From: Biscogniauxia marginata
Taxonomy: Eukaryota > Ascomycota > Sordariomycetes > Xylariales > Xylariaceae
Direction: 5' to 3'
Assembly (NCBI GenBank): GCA_022695795.1
Contig: MU404088.1
Coordinates: 308,577-372,576, forward strand
DNA: 64,000 nt
Shown here in pieces: positions 36,092-49,053 of this stretch. The position numbers and the translations under genes were made by a program. Numbering within the stretch: the first letter of the stretch is position 1; each line of letters begins with the position of its first letter. The notes below the pieces were generated by a model. The model was not told where the DNA came from. It made no database searches and saw nothing but the letters and a program-made list of their open reading frames with translations.

Positions 36092-37764
36092 ATGATCACG
36101 AGTTCGATATTCGAAGCAGTTCAGGCAAGTCGCCTCCTGCTAGAGCATAGGAGTTTCAGCTTTTTACCAAATTTCGCGGTTTTGGCAGTAATTATTTTAC
36201 TTGTGAGCATTGTTATGGTACACAAACCAATCCTAGAAGATGCTGAAATAAGGAAAAGATGACTGTCTCGCGGTTGCTTTACCTTGCCTTCCTCCATCCT
36301 CTCTCCAAATACCCAGGGCCAAAGCTTTGGGCAATCACGCGCGTTCCATGGACATATCACGTCCTCAATGGTGATTTGTGGCATTCTTTGGACAAGTTTC
36401 ACGACCAGTATGGGCCCGTGGTTCGGATTGCGCCTGATGAACTCACGTACATAGTACCAGAGGCGTGGAAGGACATTTATACGGCGAAGCCTCTGTTGAG
36501 CAAGGATCCGCACAGCATTCTTCCTCCACCGAATGGTGCCGACTCACTCTTCACCGCACATGGAGATAACCACAAGCGCACCCGTGGCGTCCTTGTCAAT
36601 GCGTTCTCTGCTAGAGCTCTGGCAGAGCAGTCGACAATTATCGAAGACTATGCACGACAATTTGTCCGGAGGCTTAAGGACGAGCTCAACTGCAGTCCAT
36701 CAAATATTGTCGATATCCATCATATACTTGGACTCGCCACATTTGATGTGATCTCCGATCTGACATGGGGTGAATCTCCAAAAGCACTGCAGAGAGTCGA
36801 TAACCACGACTGGATCCACAAGTTCTTTCTCCAGGCACAGTTCAGCACGCTCCGGAACTGTCTCAGCCGTTTCTCACCGCTAGACAATATCCTAAGTTAC
36901 TACTTTCTCCGCACCAACTCGAAGCAACGAATCGCCAACACGAATCTGACTTATGAACGAATCCACCGCCGACTCGCTATGGGGCATGCTCGTTCTGACT
37001 TTATGACCCCGATTCTTGGCAAAATCAGCAAGGATGGCCCTAGAGACATTACAGAGAGAGAGGTTCTTACTAACGGCCTCTCATTCATTATTGCCAACTC
37101 GCAGCTGGGGACTGCGGCCATAACCACAGCAATTTACCTGTTGTTGCAGAACCCGTACCACTTGCAACGCCTAGCCGAAGAAATTCGCAACGCAGGTTTC
37201 GAGAGAGAGATCGATATCACGGTTACTTCAACACAGACGCTCACGTATCTCAACTCCGTAATCAATGAGACCCTGCGCCTTCACCACCCGTCGCCCGTCA
37301 GCCTGCCAAGGGTGACACCCAAAGAAGGCATGATAGTCGCCGGTGGGTTCGTTACAGGCGGTTCAGTCGTCGGTGTCAGCCTTCACAACATGCATACTCG
37401 CCCCGAGAATTTTAGCAGACCACTGGAATTTCACCCGGAGCGGTTCTTCGAAAAGGAAGATCCTAAGTATGACCAGTCTTTTAGCCATGATCGCCTAGAG
37501 GCCTTTCAGCCTTTCTCGACAGGACCCAGAAATTGCATTGGGCAAAAGTGAGTCGCCTACCCCACCGAATATCGAGTGTGATGTAGATACGCTAACGAGC
37601 CTGTTGATAGAGTCTTTCTAGCAGAGGCGCGAGTCATGCTTGCGCAGTTGATCTGGAACTTCGATTTAGAAATGGCCGAGCCAGACCGATTAAACTGGCT
37701 TGACCAAAAGGCGTGGCTCGTATATAAACCTATGCCGTTAAGAGTTGAGCTTCGGATGAGATGA
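36092..37764 (+). CDS. Cytochrome P450 monooxygenase (tailoring enzyme)
   Basis: Heme-thiolate oxygenase, expected in the endoplasmic reticulum membrane and likely to oxidise the PKS product. Exons 36092-36202, 36259-37547 and 37611-37764 give 517 residues. Exon 1 was recognised because the large frame alone (ATG 36259) would lack a membrane anchor: exon 1 adds 37 residues ending AVLAVIILL, and the joined hydrophobic segment covers about 25-50, followed by the usual HPLSKYPGP hinge. Introns are 36203-36258 (GTGAGC...AAAAG) and 37548-37610 (GTGAGT...GATAG). Visible motifs are ETLR (374-377), PERF (430-433) and FSTGPRNCIG (456-465; heme ligand Cys463), then a complete C-terminus ending VELRMR. 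The I-helix reads IIANSQLGTAA instead of the usual AGxET-T, so the acid-alcohol pair is absent. The substrate is unknown. Confidence 0.92.
36104..36114. promoter_or_regulatory. TCG-N5-CGA site in P450 exon 1
   Basis: TCGATATTCGA fits the core consensus known for AflR-type Zn2Cys6 regulators, within a larger TTCGA-TAT-TCGAA inverted repeat. It lies 12 bp into the coding exon, so it could equally be a chance coding sequence (codons for S-I-F-E). Confidence 0.3.
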
Positions 37765-38496
37765 GCCATGTTACGAAGGTGTTATTTTATTTCATTTGTC
37801 GTTAGGTAAATTGGTTTGAATCTTGTAAGCTTTTTTCCCTTATTCAAATATGACTAGCTGTTTAATTCATTAGGTGGATAATTGGCTCCATAGTGTCCAT
37901 GTCATTGACTCGTTCCTTGACGAGTATATATTAAGGTCAATATAAAGTAGATTTCTTTATCTTAGGAACCTCAGACAAGAATGATCCTTATATTTGTTAC
38001 CCCTTAGCCACACCAACCCCCAACTAATCACAGCCCTCCCTCCCACCACATATAAACATCAGAATTCTAATTTAAAGCATGTTACACTGGGCTGCGCTTC
38101 TGGAATCAGGGCTCCAGGTTTGGGTGCTATTTATATATTAATCTTAAGATCGGGAAGCAAAAGCTAAATTACATGGTATACGCACTTAAATATGCACCAG
38201 TGGCTCGTGTGCACTGTCGCCTGACTATCACATGACTAGTGGATACGTATCCACATATACCCACTGTTAGAGTACCTAAAACTTAGTTCTCCATCAAGAA
38301 TACGGACGTACAACGACAAGATTCCCTGACAGCACGATCACTTAGGAAAGCCCTCTCAACCCTACCAATTAGTACGTCAGATATAGCTTGGCCTTGATTG
38401 TCCACCGACCACTTAACCACAAGCTTTTAAAAGGATGCTAGAATATCAAGACTGGTCACTTGATATTCTATGGTAAATAAAAATCTTTTTTTAAAA
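37765..38496. other. Intergenic stretch after the P450, no gene seen
   Basis: Moderate composition, no credible frame. A TATA-like CATATAAAC follows a CT-rich stretch near 38040, which could mark an old promoter or LTR. A perfect 12-bp inverted repeat (TAGAATATCAAG at 38439-38450 and CTTGATATTCTA at 38459-38470, 8-bp loop) lies near the right end, just before the AT-rich block. Confidence 0.5.
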
Positions 38497-38918
38497 GTTA
38501 AAACTATTTATTTAACGTACCACACAAGCGAGTGGACGAAACAAGCTCGCAAACGAAATGGTTTCCTATATAAAATCGACTTTTTCGAAAATTCATAACC
38601 TTACACGTAAAAATCGTAAAAATCAGAAAAATCTCGAACCTTTTTTTCTAGTTATATAACTATATAATTTAATTAAAATAAAATTCAAAAAATTAATGTT
38701 AAAAAACATAAAAAGAAAACGCGTAAAAACTAAAATTATAATAAAACATATAAACCTTTTTATATATTTCTTTATATATATTACTTTTTATTTTTTTGAA
38801 TTTTATTTTAGTTAAATTATATAGTTATATAACTAGAAAAAAAGGTTCGAGATTTTTCCGATTTTTCCGATTTTTACGCGTAAAGTTATAAATTTTCGAA
38901 AAAGTCGATTTTATATAG

Positions 38919-39338
38919 TGTTACAAACCATGGGATTAAAGGAGTTGCTTACCAGGGTGTCAAGATACGAACCAAAAATGATTAAACTAGTCGGTTTAAT
39001 CTTTAATTATAATCCAACATCACGTAATTAAATTCTTATAAATAAAAAGATTTAACGATATCTAATATACTAAAGTAAGGAGTATAAAAAATGAAGGACA
39101 AATATAAAAAAGGCAGGATCTTTTATATAATTAATCTCTTGTTTTTTAACTATTAATTTAAAACTATAATTACTTCTTAATACTATAATAAAAGTACCTT
39201 GAAATCTCTTTAATAAATAAGACATTATAAATCTTTTAAACTAATTTTAATTTATTATTATTTTTAAAATAAAAAAAATCTAGTACGTATTTACTTATAA
39301 AGTTAGTTAATTAAAAACATATAAAAAGATTCGTTACA
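38919..39338 (+). repeat. 5' LTR of element 4
   Basis: 420 bp, TGTTACAAACCATGGG to TTCGTTACA. It lacks about 40 bp (near 39035) that are present in the 3' LTR at 56814-56856. The U3 is nearly unmutated at its start. Confidence 0.85.
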
Positions 39339-41533
39339 TTTTAATAGCTCTTTAATTAATACTTAACATTAATTCAAAAAAAGGGACTCTCGATTAAACC
39401 GTCTTAAAATAAATATACCTCTTAAAACTAAAGAGTAATAAAAAAAGAAACAAATAAAAAAACAATAATTAATAAGTTTTTAAACGAAAGCTTTAAATTC
39501 TTTTACGATATAATAAAAAGGTTTAAAAAACCCAATATAAGAGTTAATTATAATTATAACTAAAAAAGAGCCCTAAAAAGACACCTTTAAAGCTTAACAA
39601 AAAAAAACATTTAAAAAAAAAGAGGAAAAAAAAGAAGCACTTAAAAAAAAACAGGCAAAATAACCCCTACCTTTTAAGGATAAATAACTAAAGTTACTTT
39701 TAAACGATAATGACCTTAATAACTTAAACGACGAAAATAATATAACGACTCTCGATATAAAAAGTTTTAAATTAATTATATTTAATAAGTATAATAAGTT
39801 AAATAATTTAAAAGGATTTTTAATTTAAGCCGGAACCTATTTATGGTTTTATCACGGAATAATTACTACTAAAAAATAAAAAGTTTTCACGATATCCTAG
39901 CTCCTCGTTAAAACTGTTTTAATCTAGTTTTAACTAATATTAAAAAATCACTTAAATAATAAATTAAGCGCTTAAAAAAACATAAAGAAAGTCTTTAAGG
40001 ATTATAAAGAATTTAAAAAACAACTTAGATTTATATTTAGTAACTTAATTCTTAAGTAATAAGCTAAAACTCGACTTTATAAACTAAGATAAAACAAAAA
40101 AGCTTTAAATTACACTATTAAGTTTAAAGGACTCGTAAACTAGTTATAACTACTTATTAAAAATCTATATTACTTGTTTTATTAAGGACTAAAGAACTAT
40201 ATAAAGAAAGGAACTTAAAAAAGTTTAATAACTACGTTATAATGATAATTACTATTAATAATAAGAACTTTAAACGGTACTTTAAAAAGAAAAGAATAAT
40301 ATAGCAAAAGAGCGGCGATTAATAAAAAGAAAAAAATTATAAAAGTGGTATCGAAATAAAGAAAGGCATTAAAACTAAGTTAAACCTTATTAAAATTAAC
40401 GTTATTTAAAAAAAGTAAAAAAAAGCAAAATAAATCGATTATTAAATGTTTTAACTATAAAAAAAAGGATATTATAAAAATAAGTACTAAAATCTCAAGA
40501 AATAAAAACTAAAAATAAAAAGAATTCTTTAACCCGAAAAAAAAACATTTAAGATAAGGGTTTATTTCGAAGATAACAAAGAAGTAAACTAAGTATTTAT
40601 TATTATTATTATTAAAGCAGAAAAAGACGAGAAAGTCTTTATAAAAAAACTATAATATTCGTTAAAATTATAAAAAAAGGGCTTATAAACATTACTTAAG
40701 GTATTATCGCTTATTTATTATAATTTATAAAAGTTATAAATATTATTAAGTCAGCTTTAAAAACTACTTAAAGCATAATAACTCGTATTTAAGGTATTTT
40801 ACATTAAAACAAGTTAAATAAAGGTGTAATAAAAGCGAATTATTATATAAGTACGATACTTATAAACTGGGACACGACTTAAAAATTAAGTTAAATTATA
40901 ATAAATTACATTAAAGCTATTATAATAATAATAAATATGAAATATATTAAAAAAATATAATAACTTACATCGGAAATTTTATATAAATAATAATTACGAT
41001 ATTTATTAAAACCCGAATAATGTTAGCTAGTTTAATAAGTTATTAAGTAAAAAACCTAAATTAAAGCTAAAAAAAGTTAAACAACTAAAAAACGAAACAT
41101 TTCACCTTAATAAAGATAAAATAATAAAATCATAAAAAGAATATATATCATTATATTAAAGCTTTTATACTAACGACGCTTATTAAATATATAAAAACTA
41201 AAAAGTAATAACACAAAAAAAATAAATGTATTTATAATAACGTCCCACGATAACTATATTATTTAAAAACCTATTATCTTTATTTAAGTTTTAAAAGAAA
41301 TAATTAAATAATTATTAAGGGTTATATATATTACATTTTAATATTATGCGATATACACAATTTATTTAAAACAGGTTTCGAAAAAAACGAAATTAAAAAA
41401 GAACTATAAGAATTATAAAGAGAATTATATTTTCTATATTAACTTGAAAAGCGAGCTAATTACGATATTAATCTATTTAAGTCCGTAAAAAAGCATTTAA
41501 TAAAATAACAAGTAAAAATACGTGCGATTAAAC
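39339..41533 (+). pseudogene. gag and protease region of element 4/6
   Basis: It is collinear with 3799-5900 of element 1. The zinc knuckle lies near 40448-40490, where the first Cys (TGT) survives. It stops at the insertion of element 5. Confidence 0.8.
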
Positions 41534-41538
41534 TAAGC

Positions 41539-41969
41539 TATAACGAACCTCTTTATATGTTCTTAGTTAGCTAACTTCACAGGTAAATACGTACTAGGTT
41601 TTCTTGATTTAAAAGTAATAATAGATTAAGATTAATTCAAGAGATTTATAATGTTTTATTCGTTAAAGAGATTTTAAGGTACTTTTATTATAATATTAAA
41701 AAGTAATTATAGTCTTAAATTAATAACTAAAAAACTAGAATAAATAACTAGATATATAAAAAATCTCGTTCTTTTTATACTTATTTATTTTATTCTTTAT
41801 TCCTTATAATTAGTATGTTAAATACCTTTAAATAAGTTTTATTTATATTTATTTATATTACGTAATAATAAGTCGCTTTCTTTTTTAAAATCTATATCCG
41901 GTGCAAATAAAAAAAGAGTAAAAACGGTACCCTTATTATTTAATTGTTTACCTTGGTTAATTCGTAATA
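41539..41969 (-). repeat. 3' LTR of element 5
   Basis: 431 bp, TATAACGAACC to TTCGTAATA. More heavily mutated than its partner. Confidence 0.85.
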
Positions 41970-44900
41970 TTATTTTTCTTTTTTTAAAATCTTTATCTTT
42001 AAAGATTATTTAATAAGTCCCTTTTTTTTATCTTTATTATGTTTATTAATTATAGTATTAAATGTCGTTATGAAAATTAAAAGTAAAAGCGTAAAGAACT
42101 TGTTAATTAAATTAATTAAATAGGTTTTAATATCGATATTATACCTTGTTTTTATTATTTTAATTATAATTTAAAGTGTGTAATATCGTTTAAAGTATTA
42201 AGGAAATGTGGTAAATATGTTTTTTATTGTTATTAATATAATAAAATAAGAATTCTTTTTAGCTTTTTTCAAAATTTAAACCACGAAAAAAAGTAGTTAT
42301 TTTTATAAAAACGTTAAACTAAGGAAGCCTTAAAACGGCTTTATTAATAAAAGAAGTTATTAAAAGAGAAAAATTTAAAAATGTTTTAACGTAATTTTTA
42401 AAACTTAAATAAATTAGAGAAATAAAAACGTTTAAAAGAGGAGCAAAAACGTTTTTAAACTAAATAATAATTTCTAATCGAGCAGGTTAAAGTTGCTTTC
42501 GAGGCCGTTCCCTTTTTTAATATATTTTTCTTAAATTAAAATCTTGAATTTTAAGCCTTTTTAGTTAATTTAGGTTTTGTCGATAAAATTTATTAAGCGT
42601 GTCTTTCGAGTTTATTAAGTGCTTAAATAGTTTTTATATATTTTCTTTTAATAAGTACTTTTTTTATTTAATTAAATATTATATTATAATTAATTATTAA
42701 CCTTTTTTAAATTTAATATTTTTTTTATTTCGTGTTTATTTAGTTTTTTTTTAATCTCGTTCCGGGTTTTTAACAAGGCGTTTTTTAATATTAATTTTAA
42801 TAATAATATATAAAAAACTAAATATATTCTAGATTTTCTTAATGGTTTTAATTTATAATTAACATTCGAAATAACTTTCTCGACTTTATATAGTTTTAAC
42901 TTCTTAAATTTAAGTTTTTTATTAAGCTGTTTTATTTTAATTTAAGGCGTTTTTATTACTACGCCTTATCGTTAATAAAATAAGTAAACTATATCTCCTC
43001 TTTTAAAAATTAATCCTTTAATTCTTTTTTTATTATAATACTTTGTTATTTTGTTTTAAATAAATTATAATTATACTGTTTAAACTTTTTCGGATAATAC
43101 CTTTACTTTTAAGGTTTTTATTTCGATTTTTAGTATTTTTATGAGTTTAATTAATTATTTTTAAATTTCCGCTTTTTAATTATATATTACCTCGTATAAT
43201 GATATCTTTATATCTTCGTTAACCGAAGTGTTATACGCTATTTAAATTATTAGTAATAATTTTATTTAGTTGTTTATTTCTTAGTTAATATAATTTTGGA
43301 GATATTATTTTATTATTTAATTTAATTTTTTATTTATTTGTTTAATTAGGAATAATACGTTATAAATAACTTTTATTTAACTTTTATTCGTTTTATTAAG
43401 TTAGTTTAAAACTTTAACGTAAATAACTTATCTTTATTTAAAATAATACGTTTTAGTAATTTATATTTATTAACGTACTTTCTTAAGAAATTAAAAGTTA
43501 ATTGCTTTATTATGCTTAACTCGTTAAACGGTAAGAAGTAAACATATTTCGTGAGTTTATTAATAATTACTTATATGTTATTATAAGGTACTTTTATAAT
43601 AAGATCTTTTAACTTAAGAAGTTTCATTACGAAATCCTATATAATTATATGTTATGCTTTTTTAGGTATTTAAGTTGGTTATAGTAGTTTATATGGTTTA
43701 TATCGTGATATTTTAGTTTTATTATAAACATTATAATTCTTTATAATTCTTTTAATTATTTGTTTTATTCTTGGAAAGTCGATTTTTTTTATAATCATTT
43801 TAATGTTTTAAAGATTTTTTAATAACCGTGTAAAGGGTGTTTATAAAATTCTTTAACAAATTTGTTTTATATTTGTTTTAATATATAAACCTTTTCTTTA
43901 TATAAAAGAAGTTTATTATTAGATTTTTATTAAGATTATAATTGTTTTTCTTTTTAATTATAACTTTTTTAAAACGTTATTTCTAGTTTTTTATGTTAAT
44001 TCGTATATAAATTAATATAATTAATTTATTATTTTGTTATTTAAATATTTAAACGTCTTTTTTATTGATTTTTAATTTATAATCTCTTTTTTTATTAAGA
44101 AGATTTATTTAAATATTTTTTTAATATAATAAATTTTAAAATTGAATTTAAACAGGAAAATTATTTAACGCTTATATCTTTAATTAAGCGTTTACGTTAT
44201 TATAAATCGTGTAAAGTTCTTATAATTTAAATAAATATTAATAAGGTTTTTAGTTTTATTAAGTTATAATTTTTATTTCTTTAATGCTTTAATAACTACT
44301 AATAATTCCTTATTATAGATTTAATAATTTAATTTAACATTATATAGTGCTTTAAATAGGTACGCGACTAAATATCATTTTTTATTATTTTTTAATTGCT
44401 TTAAAACTGCTTTAATAGCGAAATTTAAGGTGTTTATCTTTAGTTATTTCTTTTTGTTTTCGTTTAGAAGTTTATATATAACTTTATTAGTTATAACTTT
44501 TTTTAGTTATTAAAAAGCCTATTTAGCTTTTTTTATTTTTATTAATAGTTTAACGATTCGCCTGAAATCTTAAATGAATTATTTAACGTAATTAATAAAG
44601 CTAAGAAATACGCGTATATTTATAACATTTTTAAGTTTTAATTAATCTTTAATTATTATTATTTTTCCTTTTTAAATTCGGATTTTTTTTGGATTTATTA
44701 TAAACCTTAAATAATTTAGTTTTTTAATATATTATTTATTTTTAGTCGAATAAATAAGTAGGTTTACCTTTTTTAAGGCTTTTAATATTTGTTTTATATG
44801 TTTTTATGCTTTTTTTCGCTTTTTAAGTAAATTAATATATCGTTTAAATAAACGAATATGAATTTATTTAGAAATTTACGAAATATTATTATAATTATAT

Positions 44901-47900
44901 GTTAAAATGTAACGGGTGCGTTAATAAGCTTAAATGGCATAACTTTATATTTATAATGTCTATATACCGTTTAAAAAGCGGTGTATTATTCGTGTTTTTT
45001 AGCCATTTTAATTATATAATAACTATCACGAAGGTTTAATGCTATAAAGATTTAAGCTTTATTAATAATAATAAGTATTTGTTTTTTTATTACTTTATTA
45101 AAATGTTAATAGTTAATTACTCGTCGTTATATTAAATTTCTTTTTTTATTAATATGTTACTTTTCGTTTTTATTAACTTTTAATACTATAATAATTAGGT
45201 ATTTTAATAAGGATTTTAACTTTCGAATATATTTTTTATTAAGGTTTTTTTAAATTCCTTTTTATAGTGCCTTTTGTTTTTCTTGATTTATAAGATATAT
45301 TAAGAATAATTTTAATTCCTTTTTTTCTTTAAAATAAATTTAGTGATTTTACTAGTTATATTTTAATAATTCTTTTTTTGTTTTATTTTTAAATAATTTA
45401 TGGAACTAAAGGTACTTACGTGGTACTCTTTTCGTTAGATTTTTAAGTTTAGTTATTTAAATTATATAAGCGATATATTTAGTTTTTATATCCGTTTTTT
45501 TAGTGTTATTTGCAATATTTACTTTATAACTCGTAATAATTAACTCTTTTTAATTTTAATCTTAATAAAGCGTGTTTATTTCGAAATTTATTCGTAAATT
45601 ACTTTTTTTAAGTTAATTTATTTTTAGAATTATATTATGATTTAATATATATATAATATTAAAAATGACTTACTCGAGATGTTTTTAAATAGTTACCGAA
45701 AAAGGGATTATTTTTCTTAGTACCTTATTATTCTTGTAACTAAATATATATCCTTTAAAATTTCGTAATTTATATAAACTTTATTTATATATTTATAATA
45801 TGTTGTTTTTTTAAGTTACCTTAATTAAAATATAGTTTTTATTTATTTTTAAGTTTATAAAAGTTTTATACTCCTTTTTATTATACCTAATTTTAATTAT
45901 AATAATATTATTAAGTCTCGATTAAACTTTATATAAAGGTTTGCTATTTATAGCTTTTTATTACTTTATTAACAAGAGCTTTTGTTATTTTTTAGTTTTT
46001 TACATCTCTTTTTTTTTAGGTTTTTTTAAGTCGTTATAACCTTAATGTTTTTCTATTTTTAGGTTTTTATAAAAACGTGTTTTTAGTAATTATTATTTTA
46101 ATAGTTTTTTTAATTACTTTTTAAGTAATAAGAAATAAAAGGTTTATTTTTTATATAAAACCTTATATATTAAAACTTTAATTCTTTTTCGAGGGCCTTT
46201 TTATAGCTTAAGTTTATTTTTCTATTAATTCAAAGACCTTTAAAGTTTTAAATTATTTTCGAATAAAAGGTATAATTCTCGGATTTATTTGTTAAAGGTA
46301 ATTTAATATCTCTTTATAAATTTATATATATTTCTAGAAATTTTCTCTTTTTTTTAAAGTATACCTTAATAATTTGTTTATAACTTAATTTAATCGCATG
46401 TATTTTTACTTGTTATTTTATTAAGTGTTTCTTTATAAAGCTAAATAAACTAGTATTATACTTAACTCGTTTTTCGAGCTAATATGAAAAATGTAGTTTT
46501 TTTTATAATTTTTATAATTTTTTCTTAATTTCGTTTTTTTTGAAACCCGTTTTAAATAAATCGTGTATATTACATAATATTAAAATATAATATATATAGC
46601 TTTTAACGATTATTTTGTTGTTTCTTTTAAAACTTAAGTAAAGATAATATACTTTAAAATAATATAATTATCGTGGGACGTTATCGTAAATATACTTATT
46701 TTTTTTCGTGTTATTATTTTCCGGTTTTTAGGGATAATAACCGGTTTTATTTTTAAAGTTTTAATATATTTAATAAACGTCGTTAATATAAAAGCTTTAA
46801 TGTAATAATATATATTCTTTTTATAACTTTATTATTTTATTTTTATTAAAGTGGAATGTTTCGTTTTTTGGTTATTTTATTATTTTTAACTTTAATTTAA
46901 GTTTTTTACTTAATAACCCATTAAGTTAACTAGTATTATTTAGGTTTTAATAAACATTATAATTATTATTTATATAAAACTTTTAATATAAGTTATTATG
47001 TTTATTTTTTCTTTAATATATTTCGCATTTATCGTTATTATAATGGCTTTAATGTAATTCATTATAGTTTAACTTATAAATATTATACTCGTATAATAAT
47101 TCGCTTTCGTTATATCTTTACTTAGCTTATTTTAACGTGAAATACCTTTAATATAAGTAATTATGCTTTAAATAATCCTAGAAATTAACTTAATAGTATT
47201 TATAACCTTTATAAATTATAATAAATAAGCGATAATACCTTAAATAATGTTTATAAGCCCTTTTTTTATAATTTTAACGAATATTATAGTTTTTTTTTAT
47301 AAAGACTTTCTCGTTTTTTTCTGCTTTAATAGTAATAATAATAAATACTTAGTTTACTTCTTTGTTATCTTCGAAATAAACCCTTATCTTAAATGTTTTT
47401 TTTTCGGGTTAAAGAATTCTTTTTATTTTTAGTTTTTATTTCTTGAGATTTTAATACTTATTTTTATAATGTCTTTTTTTCTTATAATTAAAACACTTAA
47501 TAATCGATTTATCTTGTTTTTTTTGCTCTTTTTAAATAACGTTAATTTTAATAAAGTTTAATTTAGTTTTAATGCTTTTCTTTATTTTAGCACTACTTTT
47601 ATAATTTCCTTCTTTTTATTAATCGCTATTTTTTCGCTATACCGTTTTTTTTTAAAGTACCGTTCGAAGTTTTCGTTATTAATAATAATTACTATTATAA
47701 CGTAATCGTTAAATTTCTTTAAGTTCTTTTTTTTATATAGGTTTGTTTTATATAATTTATTCTTTATATAGTCTTTTAATTCTTAATAAAATAAATAATA
47801 TAGGCTTTTAATAAGTAATTATAATTAATTCGCGAGTTTTTTAAACTTAATAGCGTAATTTAAAGCCTTTTTATTTTATCGTAATTTATAAAGTCGAGTT

Positions 47901-48618
47901 TCGGCTTGTTATTTAAGGATTAAGTTATTAAATATAGACTTAAGTTGTTTTTTAAACTCCTTATAATCTTTAAAGACCTTTTTTATGTTTTTTAGGCGTT
48001 TAATTTATTATTTAAGTAATTTTTTAATATCGGTTAAAACTAAGTTAAGGTAGTTTTGACGAGGAGTTAAGATATTATAAAAACCTTTTATTTCTTAATA
48101 GTAATTATTCCGTGATAAAATTGTAAATAAGTTCCGGTTTAAATTAAAAATCCTTTTAAATCACTTGACTTATTATATTTATTAAGTGTAATTAATTTAA
48201 AATCTTTTATATCGAGAGTCGTTATGTTATTTTCGTTATTTAAGTTATTAAGGTCGTTATTATTTAAAAGTAGTTTCGGTTATTTGTTTTTAAGAGGTAA
48301 AGGTTGTTTTGTTTATTTATTTTCTTTTTTAAATGCTTCTTTTTTCTCTTTTTTTTTCCTTAAATAATTCTTCTTATTAAGCTTTAAAGGTGTTTTTTAA
48401 GGCTCTTTTTTAACTATAATTATAATTAATTTTTATGTTATTTCTTTTAAACCTTTTTATTATATCGTAAAAGAATTTAAAGTTTTCGTTTAATAGTTTA
48501 TTAATTGTTATTTTTTTATTACTTTTTAGTTTTAAAAGGTATGTTTATTTTGAGATGGTTCGATTAAAAGTTCCTTTTTTTGAATTAATGTTAAGTATTA
48601 ATTAAAGAGTAATTAAAA
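41970..48618 (-). pseudogene. gag-pol of element 5
   Basis: Minus strand, collinear with elements 2 and 3: integrase near 43600-43800, RT near 44900, protease near 45600, zinc knuckle near 47446-47497. RIP stops throughout. Confidence 0.82.
42381..42626 (+). pseudogene. Antisense coiled-coil ORF of element 5
   Basis: A frame opposite the pol end reaches TAA at 42624-42626; the start at ATG 42381 is set by similarity to 15033. It contains a KRLKEE heptad, AFEAVP and a mutated AFLAD-type segment. Stops fit RIP of CAA/CAG. Function unknown. Confidence 0.55.
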
Positions 48619-49048
48619 TGTAACGAATTTCTTTATATGTTTTTAATTAGTTAACTTTATAAGTAAATACGTATTAGGTTTTCTTAATTTAAAAATAATA
48701 ATAAATTAAAATTAGTTTAAAAGATTTATAATGTTTTATTCGTTAAAGAGATTTTAAAGTATTTTTATTATAATATTAAAAAGTAATTATAATTTTAAAT
48801 TAATAGCTAAAAAACTAAAATAAATAACTAAATATATAAGAAATCTCGTTTTTTTATATTTGTTTATTTTATTTTTTATTCCTTATAATTAGTATGTTAA
48901 ATACCTTTAAATAAGTTTTATTCACATTTATTTATATCACGTAATAATAAGTCGCTTTCTTTTCCAGGATCCATGTCCAGTGCGGATAGGAGAAGAGTAG
49001 AAACGGTACCCTTGTCGTTTAATTGCTTACCCTGGTTGGTTCATAACA
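48619..49048 (-). repeat. 5' LTR of element 5
   Basis: 430 bp, TGTAACGAATT to GTTCATAACA. The terminal 100 bp keep normal base composition. Confidence 0.87.
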
Positions 49049-49053
49049 TAAGT

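Larger units (their letters stand above)
41539..49048 (-). mobile_element. Element 5: Ty3/Gypsy chromovirus inserted in element 4
   Basis: 7510 bp flanked by TAAGC (41534-41538) and TAAGT (49049-49053), the same 5-bp duplication with one RIP change. LTRs are 41539-41969 (431 bp) and 48619-49048 (430 bp). Minus-strand gag-pol. U3 subtype as in element 1. Confidence 0.9.

Noticed and set aside
36259..37551. P450 starting at the internal ATG 36259
   Set aside because: This start leaves no membrane anchor; the upstream exon restores one in frame with proper splice sites.
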